Notes under the pieces: model-generated
What the model was told of the DNA's origin: nothing
Seen by the model: the letters and a program-made list of their open reading frames with translations, nothing else
Database searches by the model: none
Shown here: positions 57,777 to 64,000 of the stretch, in pieces
How positions within the stretch are numbered: position 1 is the stretch's first letter
How the letters are laid out: the number at the start of each line of letters is the position of its first letter
Position numbers and translations under genes: made by a program
Source: Verrucomicrobiota bacterium
Lineage (GTDB): Bacteria > Auribacterota > JABMQX01 > JAFGEW01
Length of the DNA stretch: 64,000 bases
Assembly (NCBI GenBank): GCA_016931415.1
Contig: JAFGEW010000092.1
Span: forward strand, 1-64,000
Direction: 5' to 3'

Positions 57777-58475
57777 TTACCGTATTCGTAATGCGTTGGC
57801 TGCGTCCCTCGGCAGGCCGCAATCGAAACGACGATAGCCGAATGCCTCAAAATCCTCGGCGGCATAGGCCCACACGACTTGCTCCTCGTCGGTATCGCGG
57901 AACAAGTCAAAGAACGTCCCGGAAGGACGAATGCCCCGTTCAGGGTGGTGCGAGAACGGCGGGACACTGGTCGGATCGACAAAGGGAAGCTCCCGCAGAC
58001 ACTGTGGCAGTCGCTCGAAGTAGAGCACCAAGTCAACTCCGGCCAGATCCACAAAGCGCTTCTGGTTCATCCCATGCCCGTCTTCTTTCTTCTTCTCCGC
58101 CGCAACACGAATCCTCTCCGCAAGGGGGACTGGAGACTGTTGAGGGCATTCCCTCTGCCGTTGCCGTTCCCTCGTCTTGAGAACAGCGCGGATCTTCCTC
58201 AGCCGTTCCGGCGCGCTCCGGCACTCCCTCAGCTCTTCCTCCGTCACCCCCTGCTCATCCCAGGTTACGGCGAAGTGGGAACTGACGTACCTGTCGTACG
58301 GGTTACGCACGAGAGTAAAGACCAGGTATTCGGCCGCCTCTTCGGGAACATCATAGTCGTGATGGCCGCCATGGTTCCGGCCATCGAAGTACTCGCACAA
58401 CCAGTGGTTCATCGACTTCGAGGCGTTCCGCGGGATGCCGATGTAGACATACTTGTGTGTATCAGAGATGATCAT
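57777..58475 (-). CDS. PAPS-dependent sulfotransferase-family protein
   Basis: A 232-residue protein with the 5'-phosphosulfate-binding loop 'KYVYIGIPRNASKSMNHWL' and the 3'-phosphate-binding motif 'LVFTLVRNPYDRYVSSHF', typical of carbohydrate/Golgi-type sulfotransferases (Sulfotransfer_2). It would transfer sulfate from PAPS to a glycan or small molecule. A charged central segment (about 95-135) is unusual. It sits in the insert between DUF503 and rbfA, beside the APH-like kinase. Ribosome site is weak. Confidence 0.82.
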   Translation of the reverse strand: MIISDTHKYVYIGIPRNASKSMNHWLCEYFDGRNHGGHHDYDVPEEAAEYLVFTLVRNPYDRYVSSHFAVTWDEQGVTEEELRECRSAPERLRKIRAVLKTRERQRQRECPQQSPVPLAERIRVAAEKKKEDGHGMNQKRFVDLAGVDLVLYFERLPQCLRELPFVDPTSVPPFSHHPERGIRPSGTFFDLFRDTDEEQVVWAYAAEDFEAFGYRRFDCGLPRDAANALRIR

Positions 58476-58541
58476 GCTGCGCTTCTTCTCCGCTCATGAC
58501 GGTGGTGCTCAGCGGCGGGCTTGTCCCCGGCGGCCACAAGG

Positions 58542-58823
58542 TCATGCGACCGCAATGACCCAATACGCGCCGCGATCCGGCGAGTGGTTATTCTCTATTA
58601 CGGTAAGGCCCGCCTCCGCCAAACGTTCCTGAAGCTGCTGAAAAGTGAAGGGGTGATAGACTATCGGATAGATGTGCAGGTCAACCGTGTCCTCGTCTTC
58701 TAAAGGCAGAAGCACCTCCACACGCACCGGCTCGTCTGCACTCTGTGGGAAGTCCCAGACGTACGCCGAGACGTATTGCGCGTTCACGTGTTCGTCCTTA
58801 CTTGACTGCACACGGGGCGCCAT
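58542..58823 (-). CDS. 93-residue protein, possible C-terminal remnant of a methyltransferase
   Basis: The sequence 'VDLHIYPIVYHPFTFQQLQERLAEAGLTVIEN' resembles the last strand-helix region of class I SAM-dependent methyltransferases, but the SAM-binding part is missing. An in-frame stop lies directly before the ATG. It may be a small independent protein or what remains after deletion. The ~220-bp inverted repeat begins 21 bp upstream, consistent with a rearranged end. Confidence 0.5.
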   Translation of the reverse strand: MAPRVQSSKDEHVNAQYVSAYVWDFPQSADEPVRVEVLLPLEDEDTVDLHIYPIVYHPFTFQQLQERLAEAGLTVIENNHSPDRGAYWVIAVA

Positions 58824-58843
58824 TCATTCTCGGACAGCCTGCC

Positions 58844-59064
58844 AGTACACTGTATTCTAGATTTCTGACACGGCTATCGGCGATGGCGGCGCGTTGTAGG
58901 GCGGGCGCCCCCGCGCCCGCCGCGATACACCACCAACGCGCTCAGTGACCACAGGCCCTCGACGACCAATACAGGCTCGGTGCACCCGGCGGACGCGGGG
59001 GCGCCCACCCTCCAACGTGATCATCGTCAAATACGTGTGTCAGAAGTCCAAGATACACTGCACT
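58844..59064. mobile_element. MITE-like imperfect inverted repeat (~221 bp)
   Basis: The left half (from 58844) and the complement of the right half (ending at 59064) align along roughly 80 bp. Shared blocks are AGT(A/G)CA(C/G)TGTAT at the outer ends, then TTCTGACAC, then CGTTG(T/G)AGGG and GGGCGCCCCCGCG. A central loop of about 50 bp remains. There is no reading frame or transposase, and no clear target duplication. The right end overlaps the DUF503 stop codon. Confidence 0.7.
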
Positions 59065-59344
59065 AGAGGAACGAGAGCCGGTAGTCGACCAGCTCGACGT
59101 TTCGCTCATTCTCGACGAGATTGACGATCTGCGAGAGCACCTGGTTCGAGAACTTCTGTTCGTTGCTGACGTGGGCGACTCCCAGCAGGCCGTGCTGGTG
59201 GGCGTCGCCGCCGTCGACCTCGGCGACCGAGACATTGAACCTATTGCGGATCCGGTCGCGCAGGCTGCGCACCACCGCCCGTTTGTCCTTGAGGCTCTGG
59301 GCCTCAGGAATGCGCAGCTCCAGTTCGAGCAGACCGATGACCAT
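59063..59344 (-). CDS. DUF503 (YlxP-like) protein
   Basis: A 93-residue protein matching DUF503: 'MVIGLLELELRIPEAQSLKDKRAVVRSLRDRIRNRFNVSVAEV' (in parts) and 'VSNEQKFSNQVLSQIVNLVE'. This family usually lies between infB and rbfA and may act in ribosome maturation. It starts 13 bp after infB. Its stop codon lies in the outer end of the MITE-like repeat, so the element sits exactly at the gene's 3' end. Confidence 0.88.
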   Translation of the reverse strand: MVIGLLELELRIPEAQSLKDKRAVVRSLRDRIRNRFNVSVAEVDGGDAHQHGLLGVAHVSNEQKFSNQVLSQIVNLVENERNVELVDYRLSFL

Positions 59345-59357
59345 GGCTCGCTGCGGC

Positions 59358-61916
59358 TCACAGGGTCTGCGCGATCTTCTCGTAGGCGAAGACACGGATC
59401 ATATCGCCGACCTCGATGTCGCCCCAGCCCTCGAGGCGGATGCCGCATTCATAGCCTGCCTGCACCTCGCGTACCTCGTCCTTGAAGCGGCGCAGCGAGG
59501 CGATGCCGCCTCCCCAGAGCTGCTCGTCGTTGCGGAACAGCTTCGCCTTGGCATTGCGCTGGACAACGCCGTCGCGCACGTAGCAGCCGGCGATCATGCC
59601 GAAGCTGGACGACTCGAAGACCTGGCGCACTTCGACCAGGCCGACCTCGACCTCGCGGATCTCCGGGTCGAGCAGATTCTCCATCGACTGCCGGATGCTC
59701 TCGATCGCCTTGTAGATGACCTCGTAGAAGAACACGGGCACGCCGTCGCGTTTGGCCGCCTCGGTGGCGGCGACGTCGGCCCGGACGCGGAACGCGATAA
59801 TCGAGGCGCCCGAGGCGGCGGCAAGCATCACGTCCGAGACGTTGACCTCGCCCACGTTGGAGTGAACCACGGAGAGGTTGACCTTATCGGTCGAGAGCCC
59901 GCTGAGGTTCTTCACAAGCGCCTCGACCGAGCCCTGAACGTCGGCTTTGATGATGACCTTGAGGTCCTTCTTCTCGGCGGCCGCCTGCATGCCGAACAGC
60001 TCTTCGATCGTCGTGGGCCGCAGCGGCGCGGCGGGCGCCGAGGGCTTGGCGCCCGAAGCGGCTTCGGCGGCGCGGCGTGCTTGCTTCTCGTTCTTCAGCA
60101 CGCGGAACGCCGAGCCGGCCGCCGGCGCCCCGTTGAGACCGAGCACCTCGACGGGGATCGACGGCCCGGCATCATGGAGCGCCTGGCCGCGGTCGTCGGT
60201 GAGCGCGCGCACCTTGCCGTAGCAGTCGTCGCTGACAACGTAGTCGCCGGTTCGGAGTGTGCCTTTGCGCACGATGACTGAGGCGACCGGCCCGCGGCCC
60301 GCATCGAGTTTGGACTCGATCACGATACCTTCGGCGCGCCGCTTCGGGTTCGCCTTGAGCTCGAGCATCTCGGCCTGGAGCAGAATCATCTCGAGCAGAT
60401 GATCGATGCCCTCCTTGGTGATCGCCGAGACGTGACAGATGATCGTCTGGCCGCCCCAGTCTTCGGGGCTCAGGCCGCGTTCGGCGAGCTCGCGCTTGAC
60501 CTTGTCCGGGTTGGCCGCAGGGAGATCGCTCTTGTTGACAGCGACCAGAATCGGCACCTTGGCGTTGTTGGCGTGGTTGATCGCCTCGACCGTCTGCGGC
60601 ATGACGCCGTCGTCGGCGGCGACCACGAGCACGACGAGGTCGGTGGTGTTCGCGCCGCGCTGACGCATGGCGGTGAACGCCTCGTGACCGGGCGTATCGA
60701 TAAACGTGATGACCTGGCCGTTGAAGAGCACCTTCGAGGCGCCGATGTGTTGCGTGATGCCGCCCGACTCGCCGGCAACAACCTGCGTGTTGCGGATGGC
60801 GTCGAGGATCGACGTCTTGCCGTGATCGACATGACCCATGACAGTAACGACCGGCGGTCGAGGCTCGAGATGCTCGGGCTCCGGCTCGGGCAACGCGAGT
60901 TCGATCTGGACCCCGAGCTCCTGGCCGACAATGATGATCGCGTCCTCATCGACTTCCGCGTCGGGATGCGAGTCGGCGCCGAGATCATCAAGCACACTGC
61001 GCAGGGCGTCGAGGCTCCTGTGCAGGAGTCGCGCAAGCGTAGAGACTGTCGGCACTTTGTCGATTGTCACCTGGGTGATAACCGGCTCGCGCTTCTTCGG
61101 TGGTTCGGCGGCTTTCGGAGGCTCGGCCACGGCGCCTGTCGGGCGCGAGGGCCACGACGGCCGGCGGCGCACAACCTTCCGGATAATCTTCTTGATGACC
61201 TTCTTCTTGACGCCTTTCTTGGCCGGCGCAGCCGCGCTGGAACCGCTCGCCAGTTCGGCGGCGAGCGATTCGAGGTATTCCTTGGCCACTGGGGCCGCAG
61301 CCGCTTTCTTCGGCTGAGGCTTGTCGGGCCACTTGATCACGACTGCTTCGCCGTGGGGACCGAGGCCGTCAGTACGGGTCCGGGGCTTCTCCTCGACAGG
61401 CGGTTCTTCCTCGACTTGAGGTTCGATCCCGGCCGGGATCTCTTCGGCCGGCGGCGCCGGGATCTCAGCGGGCACCTCAGCCATGGGCGGCTCCTCGACC
61501 GGAGCGGCGGCCACAGCGGCCTCCACCGGCGTCTCAACGAGGGGTTCCGGCTCTTGAGTCACAGCGACGGCGGCTTCCTCTTCGGCAACCGCTTCTTCCT
61601 CGGCCGGCACCTGCTCCTTGCGAGCCTTGATCGTGACGGTCCTCTTGCTGACCTTCTTGGCGGCTATTTTCTTGGCGACTTTCTTCTTTGGCGCCTTCTT
61701 GATCCGGCTCTTCTCAGGCGTGCGAATGATCTTGGTGCCAACGGGCACGCCGGCGAGCTTCATCGCGACCTTGACACTGAGATCGTTGGCGACCTTCTCG
61801 TCGAGCGCGGCGGTGGCCGACTTCAGGTCGTGACCGAGCTCCTGCGCGTGCTTGAGGAAATCCTCGGGGGAAATCCCCAGGCTCTTGGCAACCGTTGTCG
61901 CCGTGCGCTTACTCAA
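59358..61916 (-). CDS. infB: translation initiation factor IF-2
   Basis: An 852-residue IF-2. An N-terminal IF2N module ('[27 protein letters not shown]') is followed by Lys-rich and Pro/Glu/Ala-rich linkers, a second IF2N-like segment ('[23 protein letters not shown]'), and the GTPase core with '[14 protein letters not shown]' (about 366), '[12 protein letters not shown]' and 'NKSDLP'. Start is TTG at 61916 behind AAGGAG, overlapping the nusA stop by 8 bp. The frame opens to 62045 inside nusA. Confidence 0.96.
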   Translation of the reverse strand: MSKRTATTVAKSLGISPEDFLKHAQELGHDLKSATAALDEKVANDLSVKVAMKLAGVPVGTKIIRTPEKSRIKKAPKKKVAKKIAAKKVSKRTVTIKARKEQVPAEEEAVAEEEAAVAVTQEPEPLVETPVEAAVAAAPVEEPPMAEVPAEIPAPPAEEIPAGIEPQVEEEPPVEEKPRTRTDGLGPHGEAVVIKWPDKPQPKKAAAAPVAKEYLESLAAELASGSSAAAPAKKGVKKKVIKKIIRKVVRRRPSWPSRPTGAVAEPPKAAEPPKKREPVITQVTIDKVPTVSTLARLLHRSLDALRSVLDDLGADSHPDAEVDEDAIIIVGQELGVQIELALPEPEPEHLEPRPPVVTVMGHVDHGKTSILDAIRNTQVVAGESGGITQHIGASKVLFNGQVITFIDTPGHEAFTAMRQRGANTTDLVVLVVAADDGVMPQTVEAINHANNAKVPILVAVNKSDLPAANPDKVKRELAERGLSPEDWGGQTIICHVSAITKEGIDHLLEMILLQAEMLELKANPKRRAEGIVIESKLDAGRGPVASVIVRKGTLRTGDYVVSDDCYGKVRALTDDRGQALHDAGPSIPVEVLGLNGAPAAGSAFRVLKNEKQARRAAEAASGAKPSAPAAPLRPTTIEELFGMQAAAEKKDLKVIIKADVQGSVEALVKNLSGLSTDKVNLSVVHSNVGEVNVSDVMLAAASGASIIAFRVRADVAATEAAKRDGVPVFFYEVIYKAIESIRQSMENLLDPEIREVEVGLVEVRQVFESSSFGMIAGCYVRDGVVQRNAKAKLFRNDEQLWGGGIASLRRFKDEVREVQAGYECGIRLEGWGDIEVGDMIRVFAYEKIAQTL

Positions 61917-63195
61917 CAGTGGGCTCCTTCTCGTCCGTGGGCTGACCCTCGGGTGCCGGAGGCTTTGGCGCTTCCGTCCGGTCGGCGGTCTCCTCGGCCG
62001 GCGCAGGCTCCGGCGAACCCTCGTCGCCCGACGCCTCGTCGGCAACTTCCTCGTACACGGTCACCGTCTCGTACTCGACGTCGTCGCCTTCACCCTCGCC
62101 GCCGGCTTCGACCTCCTCGTAGATCTCGATAACCTCCTCGCTGATGAAGCTCGCCTTCTCCTCGGCGAGCTGCTCGACGCTGACGATATCGACGTGCCAG
62201 CCGGTGAGCTTCGAGGTAAGCCGGGCGTTCTGGCCGCGCTTGCCGATCGCGAGCGAGAGCTGGTCGTCGTGCACGATGACGCGCACGCGCTTGTTCTGCT
62301 CGTCAATCTCCATGTCCTTGACGTGGGCGGGGCTGAGCGCCTCCTCGATGTAGCGGCGCACCTCCGGGTTCCAGCGGATGATGTCGATCTTCTCGCCGCT
62401 AAGCTCGCGCACGATGTTCTTGACGCGCGAGCCGCGCATGCCGACGCATGCCCCGACGGGATCGATACGATCATCGGTGGACACCACCGCCACCTTGGTG
62501 CGGTGGCCGGGCTCGCGGGCGATGCTTTTGATGACGACCGTCCCCTCGGCGATCTCGGGGATCTCGAGCTCGAAAAGCTTGACGATGAGCTTGCTCGTCG
62601 TGCGTGACAGGATGATCTCCGGCCCGCGCGCCCCCTCGCGCACGTCAACGATGACGGCGCTGATGCGGCTCCCGATCGGGTAGCGCTCGCCGTGCACCTG
62701 CTCCTTGATCGGCACGATGGCCTCGGCGCGGCCGATCTCGACGATGAGGCTGCCGTGGCTGTAGCGGCGTACGATGCCGGTGGTCAGTGTGCCGAGCTTG
62801 TCGGCAAACTCGCCCAGGATAATGTCTTTCTCGGCCTCGCGCAGTTTCTGGATGATAACCTGGCGCGCCGTTTGGGCCGCGATCCGTCCGAAGTCCTCGG
62901 GCGTGACCTCCATCTGCATTACGTCGCCGATCTGGACGCTCGGGTCCTGTTCGCGCGCCTCGGCGAGGTCGATCTCCTCCATCTCGTCGGCATCGGACTC
63001 GACCACGCGCAAGTTGGCATAGACCTTGATATCGGCCGTCTTCGGGTCAATGGTCACACTCAGATCGTGCCCCGTGCCCAGGCTCTTCTTCGAGGCAGTG
63101 AGCAGCGACGACTCGACCGCGGCAATGATGGTCTGCCGCGAGATGCCCTTCTCGCGTTCGATATACTCCAGAACCTGGAGCAGCTCGCTGCTCAT
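61909..63195 (-). CDS. nusA: transcription termination/antitermination factor NusA
   Basis: A 428-residue NusA. An N-terminal RNA-polymerase-binding domain (to about 125), S1 (about 135-200, 'GIVRRYSHGSLIVEIGRAEAIV'), KH1 (about 230-295, 'DPVGACVGMRGSRVKNIVREL') and KH2 ('LAIGKRGQNARLTSKLTGW') are intact. The C-terminus is acidic and Pro/Glu-rich rather than a repeat domain. It starts the nusA-infB-DUF503 operon. The rimP gene that usually precedes nusA is absent. Confidence 0.97.
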   Translation of the reverse strand: MSSELLQVLEYIEREKGISRQTIIAAVESSLLTASKKSLGTGHDLSVTIDPKTADIKVYANLRVVESDADEMEEIDLAEAREQDPSVQIGDVMQMEVTPEDFGRIAAQTARQVIIQKLREAEKDIILGEFADKLGTLTTGIVRRYSHGSLIVEIGRAEAIVPIKEQVHGERYPIGSRISAVIVDVREGARGPEIILSRTTSKLIVKLFELEIPEIAEGTVVIKSIAREPGHRTKVAVVSTDDRIDPVGACVGMRGSRVKNIVRELSGEKIDIIRWNPEVRRYIEEALSPAHVKDMEIDEQNKRVRVIVHDDQLSLAIGKRGQNARLTSKLTGWHVDIVSVEQLAEEKASFISEEVIEIYEEVEAGGEGEGDDVEYETVTVYEEVADEASGDEGSPEPAPAEETADRTEAPKPPAPEGQPTDEKEPTVE

Positions 63196-63256
63196 TTTCT
63201 ACCCGTCCTTTGTCTAGCGCTTGGACCCGAAGTCCAGCGTGATGCCTTGAGAACAG

Positions 63257-63281
63257 AAAAGAGCGGGCAGCTACCCACTCT
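63257..63281 (-). terminator. attenuator-like hairpin in the nusA leader
   Basis: On the minus strand AGAGTGGGT and GCCCGCTCT form a 9-bp stem (two G-U pairs) with a 4-nt loop followed by TTTT. It lies between the predicted promoter and the nusA ATG, so it could be an autoregulatory terminator. Confidence 0.6.
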
Positions 63282-63305
63282 TGGCATAGCACATACTTCT
63301 ACGCT

Positions 63306-63336
63306 ATTGTTTCCCAGATGATTGCGTCGCTGTCAA
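63306..63336 (-). promoter_or_regulatory. promoter of the nusA operon
   Basis: On the minus strand, a perfect TTGACA (63336-63331) and AACAAT (63311-63306) with a 19-bp spacer. The long spacer makes the exact -10 uncertain. Confidence 0.45.
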
Positions 63337-63400
63337 GCACATTTTTCGCCTCACACCGACACGGGGCAGACCGTGCAGAACACGCGAGGATCAGCCTGTC

Positions 63401-63979
63401 ATGAGGTACCCATCGTTCGCCGGCCACGATATCACCCTGGAGACCGAGCGCCTGGTCCTGCGGCCGTTCGAGCGCGAGGACTGGGCCGTGGCCCTGCCCT
63501 ACTACCAGGATCCCGAGTTCAAGGGTGGAATGGAGGAGAATGCGGACGCGGTCGTGGATATCAACTATCTGGAGAGGGTGGGCGAGCACCTGGCCAAACG
63601 CGGCATTCTGTTCGCCGTGGTGGAGAAGGCCACGGCACGCACGATCGGCGAGATCTGCCTCGAATGGATGAACCTGACCCGGGCCAGCGTCCGGCCGGGC
63701 GAGAAGGTGATGCGGTCGCCGCTCGGCATCTGGGATAAGACGCTCTGGGGCAGAGGCTACGGCAAGGAGATGCTCCGATGCGTGATGCGCTACGCCTTCG
63801 AGGAGCTTGGTGTGGATCGCCTCTGCGCCATGTGTGTCAACTCCAACAATGCGCGATCGCGAGCCTTGTTCGAGGCATGCGGCTATCGGCTCGTCCGCGA
63901 GCTCGATGACACGCGGGAGCTGGACCTCGAAGTAACGCGCGATGCGTACGCGGCGTTGGGCGACACCCGGCCCGCGTGA
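63401..63979 (+). CDS. GNAT-family acetyltransferase (RimJ/RimL type)
   Basis: A 192-residue N-acetyltransferase. 'LETERLVLRPFEREDW' begins the fold, 'GIWDKTLWGRGYGKEMLRCVMRYAFEEL' contains the acetyl-CoA loop (GRGYGKE), and 'VNSNNARSRALFEACGYRLV' is the conserved C-terminal helix-strand. Substrates may be a protein N-terminus or a small amine; not decidable here. It diverges from nusA. Confidence 0.9.
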   Translation: MRYPSFAGHDITLETERLVLRPFEREDWAVALPYYQDPEFKGGMEENADAVVDINYLERVGEHLAKRGILFAVVEKATARTIGEICLEWMNLTRASVRPGEKVMRSPLGIWDKTLWGRGYGKEMLRCVMRYAFEELGVDRLCAMCVNSNNARSRALFEACGYRLVRELDDTRELDLEVTRDAYAALGDTRPA

Positions 63980-64000
63980 GGATGAAAGGGCGTCTTCTCA

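Noticed and set aside
56424-58823. Complete anti-phage or antibiotic-resistance system in the insert
   Set aside because: No nuclease, effector or recognised resistance enzyme is present; kinase and sulfotransferase motifs alone do not support that label.

Overview
The window is high-GC DNA from a diderm bacterium. It combines a complete set of bacterial translation and transcription-coupling genes with secreted multi-domain proteins, a PEP-CTERM protein, an outer-membrane lipoprotein-sorting type exporter, a GH172-type (DUF2961) enzyme, a divergent GH38-like protein and a VIT/VWA protein. This mix, together with the palindrome-rich spacers, resembles uncultivated lineages near the PVC superphylum (Hydrogenedentota, Sumerlaeota, Omnitrophota, Lentisphaerota). 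That placement is an impression from gene content, not a phylogenetic result.

Layout. 1-4.2 kb: a sugar pair (L-fucose isomerase-like protein and GH38-like protein, minus strand). 4.7-15.4 kb: a VIT/VWA protein (plus strand) converging on a roughly 2,080-residue KP-43-type subtilase with tandem modules; a 22-bp hairpin repeat array lies between them. 15.9-18.6 kb: a HIRAN-ARPP-1 protein and a small acidic protein among palindromic spacer repeats. 18.6-24.0 kb: a five-gene minus-strand export cluster (LolA-like protein, two FtsX permeases, ATPase, beta-barrel). 24.2-25.9 kb: a B12-binding-type radical SAM enzyme. 25.9-30.3 kb: tRNA-Lys, the rpsB-tsf-pyrH-frr operon, a queuosine-precursor transporter and tRNA-Gly. 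30.5-32.6 kb: an Rrf2 regulator, cysteine synthase and a MoaD-NIL fusion (sulfur assimilation). 32.6-39.0 kb: GH172-like enzyme, cyclophilin-like protein, rlmN and an EF-G. 39.0-48.9 kb: glycosyltransferases, a sugar-nucleotide epimerase, serA, a duplicated beta-sandwich protein, a PEP-CTERM protein and a heptose-kinase-like GHMP kinase. 49.0-50.2 kb: smpB and a metallo-hydrolase. 50.3-63.2 kb: the conserved nusA-infB-DUF503-rbfA-nrnA-truB-ribF-rpsO-pnp block. The window ends with a GNAT acetyltransferase.

The most notable structures are four. First, the nusA...pnp block is split between DUF503 and rbfA by about 2.7 kb carrying an APH-like kinase, a PAPS-type sulfotransferase and a small methyltransferase-like remnant. 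This insert is bordered by a roughly 220-bp imperfect inverted repeat at the DUF503 side and has a promoter-like sequence before rbfA on the other side. Second, the Rrf2-cysK-MoaD/NIL cluster contains a sulfur-carrier protein whose terminal Gly-Gly is internal because a NIL domain is fused behind it. Third, the subtilase has 3.5 copies of a three-domain module. Fourth, rpsB, infB and pnp all appear to start with TTG behind strong Shine-Dalgarno sequences, and smpB appears to be leaderless.

All assignments come from reading the sequence and recalling family motifs; no database search was run. Starts were chosen from Shine-Dalgarno sequences, operon overlaps and expected family length.
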